Assembly: GCA_948144175.1 (NCBI GenBank)
Contig: CANXME010002181.1
Span: 2,418,001-2,482,000, forward strand
DNA from: Closterium sp. NIES-65
Taxonomy: Eukaryota; Streptophyta; Zygnematophyceae; Desmidiales; Closteriaceae
Length of the DNA: 64,000 nt
Reading direction: 5' to 3'
Of the stretch, positions 19,430 to 31,604 are shown one piece after another; position 1 is the stretch's first letter; each line of letters opens with the position of its first letter. The notes under the pieces were generated by a model. It was not told the origin of the DNA. It was given only the letters and a program-made list of their open reading frames with translations, and did not search any database. Both the position numbers and the translations under genes were made by a program.

Positions 19430-22400
19430 CTATGACGGGACAGGCTGTGGACGCTCTAAAGAAGGAGGAGGACCTGTAGAAGGTGGAAGACCAAGAACCT
19501 GCTGCAGGAGTGGAACGAAGTACGGTCGAGGCCGCGCGGCGACTCCAGACAGAGCAGGGACAGCACCAGTACCCCCAGAAGGAGCACCCGCTCCAGCAGC
19601 ACCTCCAGCAGCTCCAGCACCTCCAGCAGCACCAGTAGTACCCCCAGCAGGACCGCGGGCAGTAGGCTCAGCACCAACGCCCGCAGCAGCACCAGCTCCA
19701 GTCGAACCCGCAGGCCCAGCAGCTCCAGTACTCCCAGTACGAGCACCTCCGGGACCCGCGGCACCAGCACCCTCAGTAGTCGAAGAACCTCCAGCTCCAG
19801 CAGCACGCCTCCAGCGCCATGCAAACCAATCGCGCAGCTCCCGGGGAGAAAGTGGCTCCCGGCGAGACGAAGCCCCCGGAGGGCCTCCAGGCGTAGCACC
19901 CCCAGGCTCAGCACTCTCAGTCGCAGCACCCCTAGGCTCAGCACCCCCAGGCTCAGTACCCCCAGTCGCAGCACCCCCACGCTCAGCACCCCCAGGCTCA
20001 GCACCCCCAGTCGCAGCACCCCCAGGCTCAGCACCCCCAGTCTCAGCACCCCCAGGCTCAGCACCCCCAGGCTCAGCACCCTCAGCAGCACCAGAGTCAC
20101 CAGTAACCTCGACAGGCTCGACTGCGTCTACCTGGGACACACTTGAAGGGGCAGGACCCTGAGGGGGGAGGGGGTCTACCAGGGGGGGACCTGGGACAAG
20201 GAAGAGCGGGGGCGGGGGGAGGGACGGAGTGCGGTAGGGAAAGAGGCGGTAGTAGGGGACCGACTCGTCAAACGTGACGTCCTGGGAGGACAGAACACGG
20301 CGGGAGGTGGGGTGGTAGAACTGCCACCCAGGCGCGTCAGTGGGGAACCCCAGGAAGACGCAAGGAGCAGCACGAGGGGACAGCTTGTCCGCAGACAAGT
20401 CGCGGACAAACGCCCGAGATCCCCAGACCCGGAACGCCGACGCATCGCCAACCTTCCCCGTCCACAGCAAGGCTGGGGAGGTCTTCGGCCTAGACACCCT
20501 GGGGTGGAGGTTGATCTGATGCGCCGCGTACCTCACCGCAAACGGCCACAGAAAATGGGGGGCAGCCGCATGCATCATGGACGTACGAGCGACGTCCATG
20601 ACCATGCCAATGCGGCGCTCAGCGATCCCATTTTGGTGCGGAGAGTCCGGAAGCGTGAAGGTCTGATGGATGCCTCGTGCGCAACAGTAGGCTCTCAGAA
20701 GGCCAGAAGAAAACTCTCCGCCTCTGTCCGAGTGCAGACGCAAAACAGGAAAGTCCGAGCCAAAGCTCTGCCTGAGCTGGAGACGAGCTGCGCGGATCCA
20801 GTCGATCAGCACCTCAGTGACATCACCCTTGCTGCGCAAGGGGAAGACTGTGGTGTAACGCGAGTAGTCGTCAACAACAAGCAGGAAGTAGCGCTCGTGA
20901 CCCTGTCCACGGACGCGGGCTGGGCCCCACACGTCCATGTGAAGCGTCTGCAGCGGGGCCTCTGTTGGAGGAAACTGGGAGGAGTGAGGGGCAGCCCGCT
21001 GGCGCCCCTCGACACAGGGGACACAGGTAGGGCCAGGGCCCTGAGGAAGGGGAGGGAGGGACCGGGGCAGACCAGACACAAGAAGACGGGAGGCCATGCC
21101 TCTGAGCCGAAGCAGAGAGGGGTGACCAAGGCGGTGGTGCCAGAGGAGAGTCTCGTGAGACACGAGACGACACGAACAAGGGGCAGACTCAGGACCAGAC
21201 CTGGACGCTGCAGCAAACACCTGACCCGACGCAGCTACCCTACCAGACTCAGCAACTGAAGGAGACGCAGTGGTCAGTGTGTAAAGGCTCGACCCCGGCT
21301 GACGGGTAAACGTAGCCAGATGTCGGCCTGTGCTAGCGTCGGTGCAGTGCGTCACCCGCTGGCGCGCAAGAGTGAACTGGTGGACACCCGCATCCTGTAG
21401 GTCAGCACCACTCACCAGGTTCGTAGAGAACGAGGGGAGGTAGAGACCAGACAGGGTGCCAGTGGGAGCCGCCGGACACGGGAGGACTGTAGAGAAGCGA
21501 GACAGGACAGGACCCCCAGAGGGGTCAGCCAGAGACACCGCAACCGGCCGACTAAGCGGCGTGAGTGTGGTGCGGTCCCGAAAGAAGGAGCGAGAAGCCC
21601 CAGAGTCAAGGGTGAAGGTGAGGGAGGCCGAAGCTGACGTAGTACCTGAGAGTGCAGACTCACCAGTACCTGAGGGCGCAGACGCATTGGCACCTAGAGC
21701 AGCAGCCTCACCGGCACCTAGAGCAGCAGTACCAATGCCCGGGTCGGGCGGGAAACACCGGTAACAGTCACCCTCATCACTAATAGTCACAGCATACATT
21801 GCAGCAAGGATAGCATCAAAGTCAAGATCAAAGATAGCTACGCCTGCCCTAGACAGCTCTTCCCAGCGAGGGATCTCACTGACCTCCGGGAACTGCTGAC
21901 GCCAAGCGTCCGTCAGGCGGCCAAAGCAGCGCTGGGCGGTGTGGGCACCCCCACACTGCTCACCCGATCGGTCGCCGGTGCGAAGGACGTAGGTGCAGGG
22001 ACCAAAGCTCCCACCACGCTGACGCTGCGTGTACCACTCACAGAGCTGCTGCGGGGACAGGCCCTCACGACCTCGCTGCTGCTGCTGGCGCGTGGTACCA
22101 CCGGAGCCACTCCGCTGCGACGACCCGCGACCAGCTCCACCGCCACCCCCGCTGCCTCCGCCGCCTCCACCGCCTCCGCCGCCTCTGTCGCCTCCTCTAC
22201 TGCTGCCGCCTCCGCCACCGCCTCCACCGCCGCCACCTCCGCCACCGCCGCTCCCACCGCCGCCACCGCCGCCACCTCCGCCTCCACTGCCGCCACCGAC
22301 CCCTCCACCCCCACCTCCACCCCCACCGCCACCCCCACTTTCCCCACTGCCGCCACCTCCACCTCCACCGCCCCCGCTCGCTCCTCCAGCGCCCTTGCCC

Positions 22401-22774
22401 CCCTTGCCCTTGCCAGGGCGGCGTCTCCCGCTAGGGGCAGACGCCGCACCGACCGACTCAAGACCAAGGAGGTCGGCCGCAGCAGCAGAGGCAACAGAGG
22501 GCAGAAGGGGGGAGGGGGAACACCCCTCAAAGATGGGGGTGCGCGGGTCACCACAAGAGGCCCCTACAACGACTATTCCCTTCTCGCCCGCTAGGAGGGA
22601 CTTCTCGAGGAGGTCGACAGTGAGAGTGGTGGGACAGACTGAGAGGAAGTGGTCCCTGACTACGCGAAGGGAGTCAGGGAGACCAGTGACTATGTAGTAG
22701 AGGGTGATGTACATGGGGGGGGGGGTTCTTGGCGCAGAAGTCATCAGGTAGTGCAGCGCGGTAGCGAGCGTCAC
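19430..22774 (-). pseudogene. gag-pol: A3 gag C-terminus, protease, integrase and linker
   Basis: This open frame of about 1.1 kb codons starts just after the gag C-tract and carries a long polyglycine tract, LCEWY (22031-22045), the CX13CX3HX4C finger and protease LDSGASRSFF. It continues with GAG-pre-integrase WHHRLGHPS, the full integrase core (HMDVWGP, LHSDRGGEF, GIAERR), the 15-bp repeat linker (19895-20100) and LRDWF (19823-19837). It ends in TAG at 19430 where relatives read CAG. Unlike A2, the segment between GAG-pre-integrase and integrase is undeleted and in frame. It is closest to an intact middle part of the A polyprotein. Confidence 0.9.
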
Positions 22775-23184
22775 TAGTGCGGAGGTGCGTAATGAGGTCA
22801 GCGACTGTGGGAAAGGCAGTAAGGTCAGGGAAGAGGTATGGTAGCATGAGACGACTCAGTGTAGCAATGGCAGGGGAGGAGTAGCGTGCAACTACAGCGT
22901 CGTACAAGGTCTGTGCACTCTTGTACTGACTAAAGTGTACACGCTCAGAGGTAGGGAGGTGGCGACGCACAGCAAGACGTGCAGCAGCGTCGCGCGTGGC
23001 CCACTGGGAGCGAACAGTGGCGTCAGCATCAGCAGCAGGGGCAGGGGCAGCGCCAGAGGTGAGGTGAAAGAGAGAGGTCGTCTGCCCTATGGCACTGTAA
23101 GAACAGCTGCAGGTCATCTACCCAGACCTCGAAGTCAATGGCCCTACCCTCAGCGTCAAAGGCGAGGACAGTAGGAGTAGCCAT
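22674..23184 (-). pseudogene. gag: A3 gag N-terminal part
   Basis: It starts at the conserved MATPTVLAF (ATG at 23184) and runs to the run of C residues before MYITLYY. The C-tract is 11 long here instead of 10 as in A2, which shifts the frame and separates this part from the 19430-22774 frame. Another change near 23090 moves the first codons into a different frame from the rest. Confidence 0.85.
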
Positions 23185-23199
23185 GACCCTAGACGACCA

Positions 23200-24245
23200 G
23201 CAGTGCAAACAGTAGGGTGGGGGGCAGTGTAGTGACAAAGGGGGGCTGTGCTCACCAGACTGAGCAGGTCGGGCGGCTCGGACGCTCGGCGGCTCGGTTG
23301 CTGGGCTGCTCTGCGGCTCGACGCTCTGCGGCTCGGCTGCTGGGCTGCTCGACGGCTCGGCTGCGGCTCGGCGGCGGGGCTGCTCGGCGGCTCGGCAATG
23401 CAGCAGGTGACGGGCCGGGACAGGCGGCGTACGGGCGGCGAAGAGCCGGGACAGGCGGCGTGGGGCCGAGGCGGGTACCGCACGGGCGGCAACGGGCCGG
23501 GGCAGCAGCGCGGGGCCGGGACGAGCGGCGAGGGGGCGAGACGGGCGGCGCATGGGCGGCGTGGGGCCGGGACGGCGGCGCGGGGCCGGGACGGGCGGCG
23601 CACGGGCGGCGTGGGGCCGGGACGGCGGCGCGCGGCCGGGACGGGCGGCGCACGGGCGGTGTGGGGCCGGGACGGGCGGCGCACGGGCGTCGACGGGCTG
23701 GGGCAGCGGCGCGCGGCCGGGACGGGCGGCGCACAGGCGGCGTGAGGCCGGGACGGGCGGCGCACGGGCGTCGACGGGCCGGGGCAGCGGCGCGTGGCCG
23801 GGATGGGCGACGCACAGGCGGCGTGGGGCCGGGACGGGCGCCTCACGGGCGGCGTGGGGCTGGGACGGCGGCGCGCGGCCGGGGCTGGCGGCGCACGGGC
23901 GTCGACGGGCCGGGGCAGCGGCGCGCGGCTGGGACGGGCGGCGCACAGGCGGCGTGGGGCCGGGACGGGCGGCGCACGGGCGGCGTGGGGCCGGGACGGC
24001 GGCGCGCAGCCGGGACGGGCGACGCACGGGCGGCGTGGGGCCGGGACGGGCGGCGCACGGGCGGCGTGGGGCCGGGACGGGCGGCGCACGGGCGTCAAAG
24101 GGCCAGGACGGGTGGCTAAAGGGGGCCACTAGGGGCCGAGAGAGAGGGGAGCGCGACTCGGGCAGGGGCTGAGTGCGCTCCGGGCAGGAAAAAAAAAACG
24201 GTGGGCCCTAGGAACAGTTCCCACGAGGGAACCTGCTCGATACCA
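23200..24245 (-). repeat. A3 GC-rich leader and primer-binding site
   Basis: The plus strand repeats a GCGGCGTGGGGCCGGGACGG theme in units of roughly 27-30 bp, plus GGGCGTCGACGGG variants. The part nearest gag (23260-23400) follows a GGCTCGGC theme. The primer-binding site lies at the right end, next to the LTR. Long frames in both directions are composition artefacts. Confidence 0.82.
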
Positions 24246-24377
24246 TGAGAATACTGAAACGAGAATGTGTGAACTATGAAATGAAATGAGTACAAGTACT
24301 AACCCTAATTGGGTTGTACCCCCTATGGGATACCCCACTATAGCCTACACAAAAACATAAGCTATAATGTTCTGACA
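24246..24377 (-). repeat. A3 5' LTR (132 bp)
   Basis: On the minus strand it runs from TGTCAGAACATTATAGC to AGTATTCTCA and is followed by the primer-binding site. It is very similar to the A1 and A4 LTRs. Confidence 0.9.
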
Positions 24378-24689
24378 AGCAACACAACAAGCAGTCATAA
24401 AATAGTTCACAAGCCCAAGTAAAGCTAGAGGTAGTCACAGAGGGCATGTGAGGAGGAGGAGGGACTGTGAGAGGAGAGGAGATGGGAGGCGACGGCGGAA
24501 GTGTCAAACTTATATGCTATAGTCTGTGTAGGCTGTAGTGGGGTAGACAATATGGGGTACAACATTTCTAGGTTTTCCTACTTGTACCCACCTCTTTCCT
24601 AGTTCATTCATTCCTCATTTCTTCACATGGTATAGAGAAGGTTCCCTAGTGGGAACGCTTCTTAGGACCCACCACTGAAATCGATTTTT

Positions 24690-25560
24690 TTCTCCTAACC
24701 GGAGCGCGAGTCGCCCCTGCCCGAGGCGCGCCCTGTGGGCCGCCTTCTCGTCGAGTCGCCCCTGCCCTTAGCGGCCTGTCGCGCCCTCCTCGAGGCCCCT
24801 CTCACGGCCCCTCGCACCACCCTTAGCGACCCCGTCGCCACCCCTAGCGGCCCCTTCGACGCCCTTTGCGGCCCCGTCGCCACCCTCCTAGGCCCCTCGC
24901 GGCCCCTTCGCGGCCCCGTCACCGCCCCAAGTAGCCCCGTCGCCGCCCCCCTCGAGGCCCCTCGCGGCCCCTTTGCGGCCCCGTCGCCGCCCCTAGCGGC
25001 CCCGTCGCCGCCCTTCGAGGCCCTTCGCGGCCCCTTTGCGGCCCCGTCGCCGCCTCTAGCGGCCCCGTCGCCGCCCCTATCGGCCCCGACACCGCCCTTC
25101 GCGGCCCCGTCGCCGCCCCTAGCGGCCCCGTCGCCGCCCCTTGCGGCCCCGTCGCCGCCCCTTGCGGCCCCGTCGCCGCCCCTTTCGGCCCCGTCGCCGC
25201 CCTTCGCGGCCCCGTCGCCGCCTCTAGCGGCCCCGTCGCCGCCCTTCGAGGCCCCTCGCGGCCCCTTTGCGGCCCCGTCGCCGCCCCTTGCGGCCCCGTC
25301 GCCGCCCCTTTCGGCCCCTCCCCGGCCCCTTCACTTCTGAGCCGCCGAGCCGCCAAGCAGCTGAGCCGTCGAGCCGCCGAGCAGCCTAGCCGCCGAACCG
25401 CCGAGCCGCCGAGCTGCCGAGCCGCCGAGCAGCCGAGCCGCTGAGCCGCCGAAGCCGCCGTCGAGCCGCCACTACCGAGCCGCTGCCGCCGAGCCGCCGT
25501 CGAGCCGCTACTGCCACTGCCGAGTCGCTGCCACCGCAGTTGCAGCCCTGTTCCTACCGG
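24690..25560 (+). repeat. F GC-rich leader minisatellite
   Basis: A unit of about 21 bp, variants of GCGGCCCCGTCGCCGCCCCT, is repeated across 24830-25330. It is followed by a GAGCCGCCGAGCC array (25340-25520) just ahead of gag. The unit differs from those of A2, A3, A4 and C. Confidence 0.83.
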
Positions 25561-25623
25561 CGCGCCCCGGCCCTACCCACCCGGACTGGTGAGAGCTCTC
25601 CCTGCTAGACCACTACTAGGGTC

Positions 25624-26621
25624 ATGCTGGGGCTACCCCTAGTGTCCTTACCTTCGATGCTGAGGGTCATGCTGTTGACTTCGAGGTCTGGGTCAATGAC
25701 CTACAGCTCTTCCTACAGTGCGATAGGGCAGACGAACTCTCCCTATTCGATCTCACCTCTGGTGCCTCTCCTGCCCCGCCTGATGATGCTGACAGCACTG
25801 TTCGCTCATAGTGGGCCACACGCGATGCTGCTGCCCGTCTTGCTGTGCATCGACACTAACCGACTGCTGAGCGTGCGCACTTTAGTTAGTACAAGAGTGC
25901 AAGGACCTTGTACGACGCTGTAGTTGCACGCGTCTCTTCCCCTGCCACTGCTGCTCTTAGCCGCCTCATACAGCCGTACCTGTTTCCTGACCTCGTCGCC
26001 TTTCCCACTATCGCTGACCTCGTTACTCACCTTCGCACTAGTGACACCCGCTACCGCGCTGCGCTTCCTGCTGAGTTATGCGCCAAGAACCCCCCCCCCC
26101 ATGTACATCACCCTCTACTACATAATCACCCGGCTCCCTGACTCCCTTCGCTCGGTCAGGGACCACTTCCTCTCAGTTTGCCCCACCACACTCACCGTTG
26201 ACCTCCTCGAGGAGCGCCTCCTGGCAGCTGAGAAGAGTATAGTCGCTGTAGGAGCCTCTCGAGGTGACCCGCGTGCCCCTGTCTTTGAGGGGTGCTCCCC
26301 CTCCCCCCTTTTGCCCTCTGTTGCCTCTGATGCCTCTGATGCTGCCGTCGACTTCGTTGGCACCGAGTCGGTCGGCGCTGCGTCTGCCCGTAGCGGGCGA
26401 CGCCGCACCGGCAAGGGCAAGGGGGGCAAGGGCGCTGGAGGGGCTGGCGGGGGCGGTGGAGGTGGAGGTGGAGGAGGCGGAGGGAGTGGGGGTGGTGGTG
26501 GGAGTGGTGGCGGGGGTGGGCGCTTCGGTGGCGGCGGTGGCAGCGGAGGCGACGGCGGCGGTGGCGGTGGGAGCGGAGGAGGAGGCGGTGGCGGCGGTGG
26601 CGGAGGAGGCGGCGGTTGCTG
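25624..26621 (+). pseudogene. gag: F gag, N-terminal part to the polyglycine tract
   Basis: The capsid region is readable in the order of A2 (FEVWVNDLQLFLQ, SARTLYDAVVAR, LLAAEKSIVAVGA). It has TAG stops where relatives have CAG (25809-25811 and 25884-25886), and a C-tract of 11 before MYITLYY at 26090-26100 that shifts frame. The polyglycine tract ends abruptly at 26620, where the inverted segment begins. The usual start codon of the family is altered. Confidence 0.85.
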
Positions 26622-27447
26622 ACCAGACTCAGCAACTGGAGGAGACTCAGTAGTAAGTGTGTATAGGCTCGACCCCGGCCGACGGGTGAACGTGGCCAAG
26701 TGTCGGCCTGTCCGAGCACACGTGCAGTGGGTCACCCGCTGACCCGCAGGAGTGAACTGGTCAACCCCCCCATCCTGTAGATCAGTACCACTCACCAAGT
26801 TCGTAGAGAACGAGGGGAGGTAGAGACCTAACAGGGTGTCAGAGGGGGCTGGCGGACACGGTAAGACAGTGGAGAAGCGAGCAAGATCAGGACCCCCAGA
26901 GGGGTCCGCCAGGGAGACCGCAACCGGCCGACTAAGCGGCGTAAGCGTGGTGCGGTCTCGAAAGAAGGAGCGGGAAGCACCAGAGTTATGGGTGAAGGTG
27001 TGTAAGGCCTGAGCCGACGTGGTACCTGAGAGAGCAGACTCACCAGCACCTGGGGCAGCAGACGCACCAGCACCTAGAGCAGCAGCCTCACCAGCACCTA
27101 GAGCAGCAGCCTCAATGCCCGGGTCACGCGGAACACACAAGTAACAGTCACCCTCATCACTAGTAGACACAGCATACATGGCAGCAAGATCAAAGATAGC
27201 AACCCCTGCCCTAAATAGCTCTCCCCAGCGAGGGATCTCAGTGGCGTCAGGGAACTGGTGACGCCAAGCGTCCGTCTGGCGGCCAAAGCAGTGCTGGGTG
27301 GAGTGCGAGCCCCCGCACTGCTCACCAGCGCGGTCGCCGGTACGGAGGACGTATGTACAGGGACGAGTACCCCCACCTCGCTGACGCCCAGCGTACCACG
27401 CACGAAGCTACTGGGGGGACGGGGTCTCACGAGTGCGCTGCTCCTGC
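26621..27447 (-). pseudogene. F inverted segment: gag finger and protease
   Basis: Read on the minus strand from 27447 this gives the segment that should follow polyglycine: SPQ-stop-LRAWY, CTYVLRTGDRAGEQC, then AMYAVSTSDEGDCY, a protease site NSGASRSFF (Asp changed to Asn) and the stretch ending near SPPVAESGQ. Upstream and downstream neighbours are on the plus strand and fit directly onto the two ends of this segment if it is flipped. It is therefore an inversion within one element, not a separate insertion. Confidence 0.88.
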
Positions 27448-28810
27448 GTCGAGTCAGGTGTTTGCTGCAGCGTCCAGGTCTGGTCCTGAGTCTGCTCCCT
27501 GCTTGTGTCGTCTCCTGTCCCACCAGACTCTCCTTTGGCACCACCGCCTTGGTCACCCCTCCCTGCCTCGTCTCCGAGGCATGGCCTCCCATGTCCTTGT
27601 CTCTGGTCTCCCCCGGTCCTTCCCTCCCCTACCTCCGGGGCCTGCCCCTACCTGCGTCCCCTGCGTCGAGGGGCGGCAGCGCGCCGCCCCTCACTCCTCC
27701 GATTTTCCTCCGACAGAGGCTCCGCTGCAGACTCTTCAGATGGACGTGTGGGGACCTGCCCGCGTCCGTGGCCAGGGTCACGAGCGTTACTTGCAGTTGG
27801 TGGTTGACGACTACTCGCGTTACACCACGGTGTTCCCCTTGCGCAGCAAGGGTGACGTCACTGAGGTGTTGATCGACTGGATCCGCGCAGCTCGTCTCCA
27901 GCTCAGAGAGAGTTTCGGCTCGGACTTTCCTGTTCTGCGTCTGCACTTTAACAGAGGCGAGGAGTTTTCATCTTCCCTTCTAGGAGCCTTCTGTCGTGCA
28001 CAGGGCATCCGCCAGACCTTCACGCTTCCGGCCTCTCCACAGCAAAATGGGATTGCTGAGCGCCGCATTGGCATGGTCATGAACGTCGCTCGTACGTCCA
28101 TGATCCATGCGGCTGCTCCCCATTTTCTGTGGCCGTTTGCAGTTCGGTACGCAGTGCATCAGATCAACCTTCAGTCCAAGTCTCCCCACCCTGAGGTGGA
28201 CCAGGAAGGTTGGCGATGCGTCTGCATTCCGTGTCTGGGGATCTCGGGCGTTTGTCCGCAACTTGTCTGCGGACAAGCTGTCCCCCCGTGCGGTTCCCTG
28301 CGTCTTCCTTGGCTTCCCCCCTGACGCGCCTGGTTGGCAGATTTACCACCCCACCTCGCGCCGTGTTCTGTCCTCCCAGGACGTCACCTTTGACGAGTCG
28401 GTGCCTTACTACCGTCTCTTCCCCTACCGCACTGCGCCCCTCCCCCGCCGCCGCTCTTCCTTGCGCCAGGTCCCCCCCCGGTAGACACTCTCCCCCCTCA
28501 GGGTCCTGCCCCGTCAGGTGTGTCCCAGGTAGACGCAGTCGAGCCTGTCGAAGTAACTGTTGACTCTGATGCTGCTAGGGGTGCTGAGCCTGCGGGTGCT
28601 GAGTCTAGGGGTGCTGAGCCTGGGGGTGCTGAGTCTGGGGGTGCTGAGCCTGGGGGTGCGGAGCCTGGGGGTGCGGAGCCTGGAGGTGCTGAGCCTGGGG
28701 GTGCGGAGCCTCGGGGTGCTGGGTCTGCTCGTGTGGCCTCTGGCGGTGCTTCGTCGAGGCGGGAGATAACCTCTCCGCAGGAGCTGCGCAAGTGGTTTGC
28801 CCAGCGCTAG
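27440..28810 (+). pseudogene. pol: F GAG-pre-integrase, integrase and repeat linker
   Basis: WHHRLGHPS and the integrase core follow (QMDVWGP, a D-to-N change in LHFNRGEEF, GIAERR). The second catalytic aspartate is thus missing. A frameshift occurs near 28190. The VWGSRAFVRNLSADKLSP segment resumes in another frame to about 28484. The linker repeats (28575-28735) and LRKWF (28784-28798) end at TAG 28808-28810. Confidence 0.87.
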
Positions 28811-31407
28811 AGCCGTGCTGCTGGAGCTGGAGGTACTACGGTTAAGGCTGACCCTGGGGTCGGCACTGGAGTTACTGGAGCCACTGGTCCTGGAGGTGCT
28901 CGTACTGGTGGTACAGGAGCTGCTGGGACTGGGGGTGCTGCTGCGGCTGCTGGTGCTGGTCCTGCTGTTGGTGCTGTTGGAGCTGCTGGAGCTGGTGCTG
29001 CTGGAGCTGCTGGCACTGCTGGAGTTGGTGCTGCTGGAGCTGCAAGAGCTGGAGTTGCTGGGGGTGATGGCGCTAGTGGTGCTGCTGGCGCTGGTGCTTT
29101 TGAGGGTGCTGGAGTTGGCGCTGTTGGAGCTCGAGGTGTTGCTGGCGCTGGTGCTGCCGCTCGGTGTACTGGTCCTGTCCCTGCTGGTTCTGGAGGCGCT
29201 GTGCGGCCGCGGACGTACTTCGTTCTTGGTCTCCCGCCCTCTACTGGTCCTGCTCCTCCCTTAGAGTGTCCATAGCCGGTCCAGTCGCGGTCACAGTTAC
29301 AGCCCGCCTCCCCCCTGCCTGGTCCTTCTCCCTACACTGGTCCTACTGGAGGTCTTGCTGAGCGTCGTGAGCCTGCGTCTCGTCCTGCGTCGCCTGTTCG
29401 TGCTGCTCGCACTAGTCGTCGTGCTCCGCATCCTCCTACGGTCCCAAGCACACACCATATGGCACTGCGTCCTTCCACTGCTCCTCTGCGTGTCCCGTTG
29501 CCGTCTCCTCCAGAGTCCTCTCTTCTTGTCCTTGCTGACCCCAAGTCTGACTCTTTTCGTGCTGCCAGTCCTACTGTCACGCGTCTCCTGGCTACTATTG
29601 TCACTGACCCTTCTTTTGAGTCCACTGCGGCATCTGCCTTAGTTGCTGAGCTTGTCGATTTTTCTGCTCGCTGTCGTCTAAACTACGCTGCTAGTCTTGT
29701 TGCTGAGTCTGAGTCCGTCTGTCCTCCGTCCGTCGGGGTTGAGTGTGCTCTTAGCATGGACGTCCTTGAGGACAGGCAGGAGGAGTTCCAGTGTTTTGCT
29801 GCTGCTTTGCCTCATCTCGTCTCCACGTTGATTGTCCCTAAGGGAGACCCGGATGCACCAGACATCCCGACTCCTCGATCGTACGCTGAGGCGATCGAGG
29901 GTCCCTACTCCTCACAGTGGCAGTCAGCCATGGACGCAGAGATGGCTTCTTGGAAGTCCATAGGCACCTACGTCGACGAGGTTCCCCCACCTGGGGCGAA
30001 CATCGTCAGTGGCATGTGGATTTTCAGGGTGAACTGGCCGTCGGGTTCTACGCATGTCTTCAAGGCGCGTTACGTGGCTCGTGGCTTCAGTCAGCGACAG
30101 GGAGTTGACTACTTTCAGACCTTCTCTCCCACCCCGAATATGACCACTCTTCGGGTGCTGCTGCACATAGCCGCTCAGCACGACTACGAGCTTCACTCTC
30201 TTGACTTCAGCACAGAGATCTGGTTGCGCCGCCCACCTGGCTTTCCTAGGTCGTTTACCCCTGGTACCCAGTGGAGCCTCCGGCGGCCAGTCTACGGTCT
30301 CCGCCAGGCGCCCCGTGAGTGGCACGACACACTGAGGACTACACTTGCGGCTCTTGGGTTTGCTCCTTCTACTGCCGACCCGTCGCTGTTTCTGCGCACC
30401 GACACCTCTTTGCCGCCGTTCTACATCCTCGTGTACGTCGACGACTTGGTCTTTGCCACTGCTGACACTGCTGGACTCGCCCACGTAAAGTCCGAGCTGC
30501 AGAAGAGACACACGTGCACAGACCTGGGTGAACTGCGTAGCTACCTTGGCTTGCAGATCACCCGGGAGAGAGCACAGCGCACCATTACCCTGACTCAGTC
30601 ACACATGGTGCAGCAGGTCCTTCAGCGCTTCGACTTCACGTACTCCTCGCCTCAGGCCACTCCTCTGTCTACTCGCCACTCGCTCTCAGCTCTGCCTTCG
30701 GATGAGTCCGTAGAGCCGAGTGGCCCGTACCCGGCTGCCTCATGTACCTGATGACCTGCACACGACCTGACCTTGCATACCCTCTTAGCATCTTGGCACG
30801 CTATGTTGCTCCTGGGAGACACCGACAAGAGCACATGGCTGCAGCGAAGAGGGTGTTGCGCTACTTGTGCAGTACGTCGGGCATCGGGCTAGTGCTTGGA
30901 GGGCGACGTCCAGTGGTCCTCACAGGTCACGCAGACGCTTCTTGGGCTGATGACCAGGCTACGCAGTGGTCGTCACAGGGTTACACCTTCAGCCTTGGTT
31001 CCGGCTCTGTTTCGTGGCGGTCTACTCGTTCTTCTTCTTTTCTCGGCTCCAGCTGTGAGGCTGAGATCTACGCGGGGGCCATGGCTACACAGGAGCTACG
31101 CTGGCTCACCTACCTGCTGACTGACCTAGGAGAGCCGCCTCGTTCTCCTCCAGTTCTGTACGTAGACAACAAGGCCATGTTGGCCTTGTGTCGGGAGCAC
31201 AGACTGGAGCACAGAACGAAGCACATTGCTCTTCACTACTTCCTTGCTCGTGAGCTGCAGCAGCGTGGTCAGCTGCGCCTTGCTTACGTGGCCTCTGAGG
31301 CCAACACTGTGGATATCTTTACCAAGGCACTTCCGCCTTGTGATCATCAGCGCTTGTGTACGATCCTAGGTCTTGTGCCTACTTGGCCTCACTTGCTCAC
31401 TTCTTGA
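28811..31407 (+). pseudogene. pol: F reverse transcriptase and RNase H
   Basis: From 29459 the frame carries the region ahead of reverse transcriptase, then FKARYVARGFSQRQG, YGLRQAPREW and YVDD. Nine residues are missing in the LDFSTAFLQGSLHE block, where sequence jumps from LDFST to EIWLRR. A 10-bp deletion near 30735 shifts frame before MYLMTCTRPDLAYP. RNase H then reads cleanly to the stop at 31405-31407. 28811-29458 is low-complexity linker sequence. Confidence 0.9.
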
Positions 31408-31604
31408 CCTTGCTTATACTGTGATCTTTCTGTACCTGCACTTGCTTGTTTACCTTTATTTATGATCTTGCATGTGAACTTTCCTTGTGGCCTTGAACTT
31501 GTGCTCGGACTGTGTGGTGACGTTGTAATCCACCCTGAGCTTGATTTGCTTTGCTTGACTAGTCTTGTGACCTCTTGTTCTCCCCCACTTTGCCTATGGG
31601 GGTG

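Larger units (their letters stand above)
18195..24377 (-). mobile_element. A3: 5' part of an A-family copia element, rearranged
   Basis: On the minus strand it has a 5' LTR (24246-24377), primer-binding site TGGTATCGAGCAGG, a GC-rich leader, gag, protease, integrase and reverse transcriptase. It ends at about 18195 inside the reverse transcriptase/RNase H region. The 3' end and 3' LTR are missing, and the left border joins the duplicated F-LTR segment. The five bases right of the LTR are AGCAA. The polyprotein is broken by a C-tract expansion, a stop at 19430 and a small inversion at about 19000-19120. Confidence 0.88.

Noticed and set aside
23118-24172. Arg/Ala/Pro-rich frames of up to 366 codons in leader arrays (also 10491-11356, 24735-25356, 54298-54889)
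   Set aside because: GC-rich tandem repeats lack AT-rich stop codons and stay open in several frames at once. None is conserved between elements.
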